Assembly: GCA_023408315.1 (NCBI GenBank)
Contig: JAEYKI010000002.1
Coordinates: 42,864-106,863, forward strand
DNA length: 64,000 bases
DNA from: Bacillota bacterium
GTDB taxonomy: Bacteria > Bacillota > Clostridia > Christensenellales > Christensenellaceae
Reading direction: 5' to 3'
Positions 48,247 to 55,165 of this stretch are shown in pieces; position 1 is the first letter of the stretch; each line of letters begins with the position of its first letter. A program made the position numbers and the translations under genes. A model generated the notes under the pieces. It made no database searches. It saw only the letters and a list, made by a program, of their open reading frames with translations, and was not told where the DNA came from.

Positions 48247-50069
48247 TTCGCCGCCCCCCGCATGTTGCATCCATGGTCTTGCAGGCCGCAGGCGCGGCAT
48301 CCCATCCGGCAGTCCGGCGTTGTGTGCGCGGCAAACGCGCTCTCTCTTTCCGCTAAAAGATAGTTTTGATTGATACCGAATCCTATATGCGAAAAGGGAA
48401 AAATTTCATCTGTATCACGCTGGCGGCACGCGTACCACAGCGGGTCTGACCCGCATTCCGCAAACGCAGCCTGATATTTTTCAAAATCAAAAAACTCCTG
48501 CCAACTGTCAAACACGCATCCCGCGCGGTACGCCGCCAAAATCACCCGGGAAAGCTTTCTGTCCCCGCGTGCAAAAACCGCCTCCAAAAAACTCAGGCGC
48601 GGGTTATGGTAATCAAACTTTACGCCTCGTATGTTCAGCTTTTGCCGCAAATAACATATTTTCTCATAAAACTGCTCCAGCGTATCCTGTGGTTCCCACA
48701 TAAAAGGTGTAGCCGGTTTGGGCACAAAGCAGGCAACGCTCACCGTAATATTAAGCCGCGCCCTTTTTCCTTCCCTGGGAATCGTGTAGGACAGATCCTT
48801 TATTTTACGCACCAGGTCCGCTATGCCGTCCAGGTCTTCATATGTCTCTGTCGGCAGGCCCGCCATAAAATAAAGCTTGATGCTGGTTGTCCCGCTCCCG
48901 ATGGCATTCGCGGCGGTATTTAAAATATCCTCTTCCGTTACGTTTTTGTTAATTACGTCTCTGAGGCGCTGCGTACCGGCCTCGGGCGCAAACGTAAGCC
49001 CGGTTTGCCGCACACGTTGCAGCTTCTGCGCCACCTCCGGCGGAAAAGAATCCACCCGCAGGCTGGGCAGTGAAACGGAAACTTTTTTGCCTTCAAATTC
49101 ATCCAGCAGGCTTCCCGCCAACTCGGCAATTTTAGAGTAATCCCCCGAACTTAAGGAAGAAAGGGATATCTCGTCATACCCCGTATGGGAGACGATTTCT
49201 TTTGCCTGTCCAAGGAGCCTGTCCACACCGCGCTCACGCACAGGCCGGTATATAAAACCCGCCTGGCAAAACCGGCATCCGCGCGTGCAACCGCGCATAA
49301 TTTCCAGCGTACACCGGTCGTGCACCGTGCCAATATAAGGCAGCACGGGCTGGGTCACCATTGCCGTTTCATTCAGGTCTGATACCATCCGTTTTTCAAC
49401 GGTTTCAGGCGCGCCTGCCACAGCCTGTATCTCTTTTACCCTGCCGTCTTCATAATAGGAAGGCTTGTACAGGGAAGGAACATATACGCCCTTTATTTTG
49501 GCTGCGTCCCGTAAAAACGCTCCGCGCGCAAATCCTTTTTGTTTATGACTGGCGTACAGGCCGCATATCTCGCCCGCTACTTCTTCACCGTCTCCTATGG
49601 CAAACAGATCAAAAAATTCCGCCACAGGTTCGGGATTCACCACACAGGAACCGCCGCCCACCACAACCGGGCAGCCGTCCCCCCGTTCGGAGGCCAATAA
49701 CGGGATTCCTCCCAAATCCAGCATATATAACACGTTGGTATAACACATCTCGTAGGAGAGGTTAAACCCAACAATATCAAACGCATCCAGGGGCCTGTCC
49801 TCTTCCAGGGAACAGAGCTTAGCGCCCCTTTGGCGCAGAACCTGCCCCATATCCGGCCAGGGTGCAAACACGCGCTGGCAGTGGGTATCCGCTCTTGCGT
49901 TCAGCAATTCGTACAAAATGGCAGACCCCAGGTGGCTCATGCCCACCTCATACGTATCCGGAAAACACAGGGCAAACCGGATAAACGCGTCCTGCTTCTG
50001 CACGCTGCCCAGTTCTCCACCCATATATCTTGCAGGCTTTTCAATCTCGCCTGTTACAAATTCCTTCAA
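48243..50069 (-). CDS. TIGR03960-family radical SAM protein
   Basis: 608 residues. An N-terminal B12-binding-like domain (GMSHLGSAILYELLNARADT) precedes the radical SAM barrel with MRGCTRGCRFCQAG, whose CxxxCxxC holds a [4Fe-4S] cluster and SAM. A C-terminal extension ends in a cysteine-rich tail (DCRMGCRACGLQDHGC). Substrate unknown. It is coupled to the TIGR03936 gene downstream and belongs to the conserved rng-rplU-rpmA neighbourhood. Confidence 0.92.
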   Translation of the reverse strand: MKEFVTGEIEKPARYMGGELGSVQKQDAFIRFALCFPDTYEVGMSHLGSAILYELLNARADTHCQRVFAPWPDMGQVLRQRGAKLCSLEEDRPLDAFDIVGFNLSYEMCYTNVLYMLDLGGIPLLASERGDGCPVVVGGGSCVVNPEPVAEFFDLFAIGDGEEVAGEICGLYASHKQKGFARGAFLRDAAKIKGVYVPSLYKPSYYEDGRVKEIQAVAGAPETVEKRMVSDLNETAMVTQPVLPYIGTVHDRCTLEIMRGCTRGCRFCQAGFIYRPVRERGVDRLLGQAKEIVSHTGYDEISLSSLSSGDYSKIAELAGSLLDEFEGKKVSVSLPSLRVDSFPPEVAQKLQRVRQTGLTFAPEAGTQRLRDVINKNVTEEDILNTAANAIGSGTTSIKLYFMAGLPTETYEDLDGIADLVRKIKDLSYTIPREGKRARLNITVSVACFVPKPATPFMWEPQDTLEQFYEKICYLRQKLNIRGVKFDYHNPRLSFLEAVFARGDRKLSRVILAAYRAGCVFDSWQEFFDFEKYQAAFAECGSDPLWYACRQRDTDEIFPFSHIGFGINQNYLLAERESAFAAHTTPDCRMGCRACGLQDHGCNMRGAAK

Positions 50070-50152
50070 ATAGTCCTCCTGATGCGGCCTTATGCCGCAC
50101 CTTTAGCATTGCCTCTTTTTTTATCCTTTACCACTTTAACACTTTTTTAATA

Positions 50153-51016
50153 TCAGGTCAATTCTCCCACTTTTTTTTCTGCGCCGTATTTGGCGGCCGC
50201 GTCCACCACGCGCATTTCGCTTAAAGTGGCCCGAATGGAAAAGTCGTCGTTCAGCACTGTAACAATATTCATTTTGGAAGATTCCATCTCGCGCAGCACT
50301 TCACGCAGGGTGGCCGTGCGCATTACCGCAATTTGCTTAACGTTGGCGCTGCCCCGGCGCGCCAGCCTTTTTCTCTTTTCTTCCGCGTTCCGGTAACTGG
50401 CAAACGGAAGATTTCGCAGGCTCATGGCGGCGTAACCGAATACAAAAATGCCCATGATCAGCCAGGTTGGGTTTGCACTTCCGTTCAGCACCGTATACCC
50501 GCCAAATCCGCACATTCCAAGGCCCACGGCCACACCCCCCCAGTTGAGCGCCTTCCAGGCTGTACGCTCATTAATGATCGCCTTGAGAGCCGCCATCATG
50601 ATCCGGCCGCCATCCAGGGGAAGCACGGGCAGCATGTTGATTGCGGCCAGCATTACATTTACCCAGATAAACAGCATTACGTACGTATCCAGCGCATCCT
50701 TGGGAAGCAGGGTGAGAGCACAGGCAGTCATGATGTTTACGGCTGGCCCGGAGGCGGCCGTTATAATCTCCCTGGCCGCGTTCGCGTTGCCGTATCCGCT
50801 GATCTCTGCGGCACAGCCAAAAGGCAGCACATAAAGCGATTCCACATTTAGGCCCACTGCCTTGGCCGTGAGTATATGCGCGCACTCATGCAAGCAGATT
50901 GCCAGCAAAAATGCCATAACAAGCCCCGTATTTCCAAAAAAAATGGACAGTACAATCACTGCCAAAAAAAGCGGATGGATCTTAAGGCATCCTCCAAACA
51001 GGCATATCGGCTTCAT
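50153..51016 (-). CDS. spoIVFB: SpoIVFB-like M50 intramembrane metalloprotease
   Basis: 287 residues. Several membrane helices, the zinc motif HECAH at residues 43-47 in a membrane segment, and the third ligand region NMLPVLPLDGGRI. A ~90-residue cytoplasmic C-terminus (from about residue 215) contains a CBS-like stretch (REMESSKMNIVTVLNDD). In Bacillus SpoIVFB cleaves pro-sigma-K in the mother cell and is held off by BofA and SpoIVFA, both of which have homologues here. Located 40 bp after spoIVFA, same strand. Confidence 0.88.
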   Translation of the reverse strand: MKPICLFGGCLKIHPLFLAVIVLSIFFGNTGLVMAFLLAICLHECAHILTAKAVGLNVESLYVLPFGCAAEISGYGNANAAREIITAASGPAVNIMTACALTLLPKDALDTYVMLFIWVNVMLAAINMLPVLPLDGGRIMMAALKAIINERTAWKALNWGGVAVGLGMCGFGGYTVLNGSANPTWLIMGIFVFGYAAMSLRNLPFASYRNAEEKRKRLARRGSANVKQIAVMRTATLREVLREMESSKMNIVTVLNDDFSIRATLSEMRVVDAAAKYGAEKKVGELT

Positions 51017-51056
51017 GCAGCGCTCCTTTATTTTGCATTGGTTATGGCGCTATACC

Positions 51057-51905
51057 TTAGGACAGGGGATCGGACTTTTCGCCGTTCACGGTTTCTTCCA
51101 CGTACAGGGTCTGGCTTGTAAGCTTGCCAATCTTCTGCCCGGCCTGAACCGACGCGCCCTTCTTTACGCTGGCTGCCACGCCGTAATATGTAGTGACCGA
51201 ACTGTCTTCGTTCTGCACGACCATATAATTTTCGCTTACCTTGGATACCTTGCCTGCCTTGGTGGATTTCACCTCTGTGGAATCCGTAGCCGTAATGATA
51301 ACGCCGGATTTGCTCTGGTCAAACGTTGTGGTCACAATTCCGTCCAGAGGGTATGCAACCCCTGCGGGATTTGCCGCCGCCGAAGCAACCGCCGCTGCCG
51401 CCTGTGAATCCGCAGTCGCAGCCGCTTCCTGTGAATCGGTGGGCACAGCCGCGTCAGCCGCTGCCTGAACCGCCTCCGATGCGCTGGCTGCCGGGGCGGG
51501 CGCAGGCGTCTCATTGGCCAGCACCATGGCCGCATCCTCTTCCAGCGCGCTGTCCACAAACTTCAAATCGCCCAGATCCTTCTCCAGGTTGGTCTGATAG
51601 TCAATCACCCCACGAATCGCCCCGGCGGCCTGTTGCCCCGCCGGCGTTCCTGTGGACGCAATACCCCAGATCACCAGCGCTGCCGCCGCGCAAATGGCTG
51701 TGTTTCGGATCAATTTATTTCTCCAGAATCGATCGGCCGTCATCCGGAAGGAAGATACCTGCACATGTCGGGCCGTATTTCCGCCGCTGCTCATTCCTGC
51801 TCTGCTCCTGCGGATGGTATATCCGCCGCCTTCGTCCTTTGCATTTTCATCGCTGGTAAAAAATTCCCCAATATTTATCTTTTCGGCGTCTTTGTTTTCT
51901 ACCAT
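51057..51905 (-). CDS. spoIVFA: SpoIVFA-like degenerate LytM (M23) protein
   Basis: 282 residues: a cytoplasmic N-terminus, one membrane helix (AICAAAALVIWGIASTG, ~70-86), an Ala/Ser/Pro-rich linker (~130-180) and a C-terminal LytM-like beta domain (AYPLDGIVTTTFDQSKSG to LYVEETVNGEKSDP). The zinc ligands of active M23 peptidases (HxxxD and HxH) are absent, as in SpoIVFA, which regulates SpoIVFB rather than cutting wall. It is directly upstream of spoIVFB. It is divergent from rodA, sharing a 90-bp intergenic space. Confidence 0.82.
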   Translation of the reverse strand: MVENKDAEKINIGEFFTSDENAKDEGGGYTIRRSRAGMSSGGNTARHVQVSSFRMTADRFWRNKLIRNTAICAAAALVIWGIASTGTPAGQQAAGAIRGVIDYQTNLEKDLGDLKFVDSALEEDAAMVLANETPAPAPAASASEAVQAAADAAVPTDSQEAAATADSQAAAAVASAAANPAGVAYPLDGIVTTTFDQSKSGVIITATDSTEVKSTKAGKVSKVSENYMVVQNEDSSVTTYYGVAASVKKGASVQAGQKIGKLTSQTLYVEETVNGEKSDPLS

Positions 51906-51959
51906 TTAAAAAATGCACCTCTCTCAAATTTTACTTGGTACTGTATTTATACGCGGCAA

Positions 51960-51988
51960 TTTACATCGTATACCTTATGTGATATAAT
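51960..51988 (+). promoter_or_regulatory. Strong promoter of rodA, predicted leaderless start
   Basis: TTTACA (51960-51965), 17-bp spacer, perfect TATAAT (51983-51988). The transcript should begin about 51995-51997, at the rodA ATG (51996); no ribosome-binding site precedes it. Confidence 0.65.
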
Positions 51989-51995
51989 TCTTTGC

Positions 51996-53177
51996 ATGAA
52001 AAATACATTGAATAAAAACATGTTTAAATATGTCGACTGGTTCCTGCTCATTCTTGTTTGCGTGATTGTGGGATTCAGCCTTCTGTCTATTGCAAACGCC
52101 ACCGCAAACCCGTTTACCGGCAGTGAAACCTCGCTTACCGACATTATGGCCAATTTGAATCTTGGAGATGTGCTCAAACAGATCATGTTCTTCCTGGTAG
52201 GTTTGGCCATGATCTTTGTGATTGCATTAATGGATTACAATAGCCTGCGCCACTATACGGAATATATATACTGGGCCTGTATTGTTCTTTTGGGGATACT
52301 GCTCATACCCGGCGTGGGGAGCACGCAAAACGGCACCACCGGCTGGTTTATGATCGCGGGATACGGCCTTCAGCCCGGCGAATTTACCAAGGTTGGCCTT
52401 ATTTTGGTGTTTGCGCGCATTATAGCCAACCAAACGGAAGGCAATGAAAACGGCATCACCAAATTTTCGCAGGTATGGCCGCTTCTGTGGCGTTTCCTTA
52501 TTCCCTTCTGCCTGGTAGCTATCCAGCCGGATATGGGCACGGCGCTTGTATACGCTGCTATTTTCTTGGGTATATTGTTTATGGCCAAAGCCAGCCTTAA
52601 AATTTTTGGCATTCTGTTTGGCATTGCGGGCGGTGCGGCACCTCTTGTATGGCTTACTCTTGCCGACTATCAAAGAACCCGCTTGTTTTCGTTCTTGAAC
52701 CAAAACAGTTCCGCCACAGACCAGGCTACCTCCGACCAGTTATACCATCTTACGCAGGCAAAGCTCGCCATCGGTTCGGGCCAAATGTTTGGCAAGGGGC
52801 TTTTTGCTTCGGGTTCCATGAGCCAGCTTGGCTTTGTTCCGGAGGCGCGCAACGATTTTATTTTTGCGGTTACAACCGAAGCGTTCGGCTTTATTGGAGC
52901 GCTCGCGCTTCTTACGCTCTATGCGCTGCTGATTATCCGCCTTTGCATGCTGGCCCTGCGGGCCAAGGACGACTTTGGCACCTATATCACCACCGGCCTG
53001 ATCGCCATGCTTTTATTCCACATTGTGGAGAACGTGGGCATGAATCTGGGCATATTGCCTATCACCGGCATTTCCCTGCCCCTGTTCAGTTACGGCGGTT
53101 CAAATCTTCTTACAATTATGGTTGCAATCGGGTTTGTGATATCCGTGGACATGCGCCGCCAGCGCTGGAACGTATAG
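51996..53177 (+). CDS. rodA: RodA/FtsW-family peptidoglycan glycosyltransferase
   Basis: 393 residues, about 10 membrane helices. SEDS-family landmarks: GWFMIAGYGLQPGEFTKVGL, LIPFCLVAIQPDMGTALVY with the catalytic-type aspartate, FGKGLFASGSMSQLGFVPEARNDFIFAV and GISLPLFSYGGSNLL. It polymerises lipid II with PBP2 in cell elongation. The longer open frame (from 51633) is not credible because the promoter lies inside it. The gene is on the plus strand while all its usual neighbours (min, mre, spoIVF) are on the minus strand. A perfect hairpin closes it. Confidence 0.92.
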   Translation: MKNTLNKNMFKYVDWFLLILVCVIVGFSLLSIANATANPFTGSETSLTDIMANLNLGDVLKQIMFFLVGLAMIFVIALMDYNSLRHYTEYIYWACIVLLGILLIPGVGSTQNGTTGWFMIAGYGLQPGEFTKVGLILVFARIIANQTEGNENGITKFSQVWPLLWRFLIPFCLVAIQPDMGTALVYAAIFLGILFMAKASLKIFGILFGIAGGAAPLVWLTLADYQRTRLFSFLNQNSSATDQATSDQLYHLTQAKLAIGSGQMFGKGLFASGSMSQLGFVPEARNDFIFAVTTEAFGFIGALALLTLYALLIIRLCMLALRAKDDFGTYITTGLIAMLLFHIVENVGMNLGILPITGISLPLFSYGGSNLLTIMVAIGFVISVDMRRQRWNV

Positions 53178-53197
53178 CGTAAAAATGCAGGTATATG

Positions 53198-53223
53198 AAA
53201 AAACCTCCGTAGAGGTTTTTTTT
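53198..53223. terminator. Bidirectional terminator between rodA and minE
   Basis: Perfect AAAAAACCTC/GAGGTTTTTT stem with loop CGTA. Confidence 0.85.
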
Positions 53224-53236
53224 GATTGAATATTTA

Positions 53237-53527
53237 TTAATACCTTGCCGAGGTATTCTTGACCATCTGCTTCATTTTGCGGATAGGAATATCCGCTGTA
53301 AGTTTGGAAGAAATTCCTTCCTCCCCCATCTGGCTGGTCAGGTCTATCCTGAATTCAGTTTCTTCTATTTCCACGTATTTGGATATAACAGCGAGCAAAT
53401 CTTTCTTCATCATTTGGATCATATCGTCGTTTGTTGTCGTGCCCTGCCTGTCATAAATCAATACCAGCTTCAGCCTGTCTTTTGCTACCTGGCTGCTTTT
53501 TTTCTTGCCTCCGAAAGACCAACTCAA
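53237..53527 (-). CDS. minE: Cell division topological specificity factor MinE
   Basis: 96 residues. The N-terminal anti-MinCD helix region contains VAKDRLKLVLIYDRQG, followed by the helical DDMIQMMKKDLLAVISKYVEI and a C-terminal beta dimer domain (EFRIDLTSQMGEEGISSKLTADIPI, described here in part). It drives MinD off the membrane and so positions the septum at midcell. Last gene of the minCDE run, 11 bp after minD. Confidence 0.95.
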   Translation of the reverse strand: MSWSFGGKKKSSQVAKDRLKLVLIYDRQGTTTNDDMIQMMKKDLLAVISKYVEIEETEFRIDLTSQMGEEGISSKLTADIPIRKMKQMVKNTSARY

Positions 53528-53538
53528 AGTTACACCCC

Positions 53539-54333
53539 CTATTTAGACGCAAACAAGTTTTTGAGTCTGTAAACAAACCCGCCTTGTGCGTCCAGCTTCA
53601 TTAACGGCACTTCCTGTCCAAGTATGCGTTTTGTTACATTCATAAACGCTTCCCCCGCTCGGGAGGATTTATCGCAAACCGCCGGTTCGCCCAGGTTGCT
53701 GGAACGAAAAATCATTTCGTCTTCCGGAACAACGCCAATCAGGTCCACGCCCAGAATCTCCAGCGTATCTTCTATAGCCAGCATATCGCCCTTCTTTACC
53801 AGCTCGGGGCGTATGCGGTTGATTAAAAGCTGCACATCCGTAATTCCACCGGCGGAAAGCAGCCCAATAATCCTGTCCGCGTCGCGTACGGAGGAAACTT
53901 CCGGCACCGTTACCACAATGGCCGATTTTGCACCGGCAATGGCGTTTTTGAATCCGCGTTCTATGCCTGCCGGGCAGTCTATGATCACGTAATCAAACTC
54001 GCGCTCCAGTTGCTCTATCAGCACCTTCATCTGGTCGGGCGCAACGGCGTTTTTGTCCCTGGTCTGTGCAGCAGGCAGCAGATAGAGGCTTTCAAAACGT
54101 TTGTCACGTATCAGCGCCTGCTTGATCTTGCAGGTTCCTTCCACCACGTCCACCAAATCGTATACAATCCGGTTTTCAAGGCCCATAACCACATCCAGGT
54201 TCCTAAGGCCAATGTCCGTATCCACCAGCACTACAGATTTGCCCAAGGCTGCAAGCCCCGCGCCTATGTTTGCGGATGTGGTGGTTTTACCTACGCCGCC
54301 TTTTCCGGAGGTAATTACGATTACTTTTTCCAT
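53539..54333 (-). CDS. minD: Septum site-determining ATPase MinD
   Basis: 264 residues. Deviant Walker A GKGGVGKTTTSANIG at the N-terminus, switch II YVIIDCPAGIERGFKNA, and a C-terminal amphipathic membrane-targeting helix (FVYRLKNLFASK). ATP-bound dimers sit on the membrane, recruit MinC and are removed by MinE. Between minC and minE with short spacers. Confidence 0.97.
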   Translation of the reverse strand: MEKVIVITSGKGGVGKTTTSANIGAGLAALGKSVVLVDTDIGLRNLDVVMGLENRIVYDLVDVVEGTCKIKQALIRDKRFESLYLLPAAQTRDKNAVAPDQMKVLIEQLEREFDYVIIDCPAGIERGFKNAIAGAKSAIVVTVPEVSSVRDADRIIGLLSAGGITDVQLLINRIRPELVKKGDMLAIEDTLEILGVDLIGVVPEDEMIFRSSNLGEPAVCDKSSRAGEAFMNVTKRILGQEVPLMKLDAQGGFVYRLKNLFASK

Positions 54334-54351
54334 TTTAAGTTACTCCTTTAT

Positions 54352-55044
54352 TTAGGTTGTTTGCCTTCTGCTGATGGGCTTTAGTACGACCCTGTCGCCG
54401 TCCAGAACGGCTATTTCGCCCACAGCGCTGTCTTTCCTGTTTTCATCCGTCATTACCACCCGCCCGGACAGCCGAAGCTGCTTGGGCCGCATGTAAAGAG
54501 CGGCCACGCATACGTCCTTCCTGCCGCCGGCGCCCGCATGCGCAAGCCCTCGCAGGGTGCCGAATATGGCGATGGAACCGCCCGCAATGATCTCTGCGCC
54601 CGAATTTACATCCCCCAGCACCACAATATCCCCTTCGCATTCAATCCGCTGTCCGTTCCGGACAGTGGCGTTGATTACGATGGATTTTGCTTCAAAATAC
54701 TCTCTGGATACAAGTTCCACGTCGCTCTTCGTTTCCTGCGGCGGCCTTTCTATCTCCAAAGGCTTGGCCCGCGACGCTTTTGGGGAAGTTTTGGGCTGAA
54801 TCTCGTCCGAAAAATAAACGCCCTCAATACCGTAATCCATAGAAAAAATGCGCTTGATCTCACGCCTTTGGGCCGGTGAAAGCGCCCGCCCGCTGATGAT
54901 AACCTGCGCATTGGCGTTTTGAAAAAAGCTTTTGTTGCTTTGTAACTTCTCTATTAAATCTTCACGGAGGGACTGGTAGGATGACTGCTCGTTGAGATGT
55001 ATTTCAAGTTTATCGTCAACGCCTTTTATCGCGATCTTCTGCAC
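54352..55044 (-). CDS. minC: Septum site-determining protein MinC
   Basis: 230 residues from the GTG after AGGGGG; the open frame extends 57 codons upstream, but that part reads across the promoter. The N-terminal domain ends near residue 90 with ISGRALSPAQRREIKRIFSM. A polar linker (PKTSPKASRAKPLEIERPPQ) follows, then the C-terminal beta-helix (IVVLGDVNSGAEIIAGGSIA, AALYMRPKQLRL). It blocks FtsZ polymerisation away from midcell. It has its own promoter at 55081-55109 in addition to read-through from pbp2. Confidence 0.93.
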   Translation of the reverse strand: MQKIAIKGVDDKLEIHLNEQSSYQSLREDLIEKLQSNKSFFQNANAQVIISGRALSPAQRREIKRIFSMDYGIEGVYFSDEIQPKTSPKASRAKPLEIERPPQETKSDVELVSREYFEAKSIVINATVRNGQRIECEGDIVVLGDVNSGAEIIAGGSIAIFGTLRGLAHAGAGGRKDVCVAALYMRPKQLRLSGRVVMTDENRKDSAVGEIAVLDGDRVVLKPISRRQTT

Positions 55045-55080
55045 GACAAAAAACCCCCTGCTACAGCAATTTATAACAAT

Positions 55081-55109
55081 ATTGTACACTAAAACAATTT
55101 TGAGTGCAA
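55081..55109 (-). promoter_or_regulatory. Promoter of minCDE
   Basis: Minus strand TTGCAC (55104-55109), 17-bp spacer, TACAAT (55081-55086), about 35 bp before the minC start. Confidence 0.6.
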
Positions 55110-55165
55110 CAATAATAATTACTGAGCAAAAAAGGGGGGAATACCATATGAAAATGCAATTTTGG

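Noticed and set aside
51633..51995. Longer RodA start, adding 121 codons
   Set aside because: The extra part is antisense to spoIVFA and contains the rodA promoter; the SEDS protein begins at 51996.
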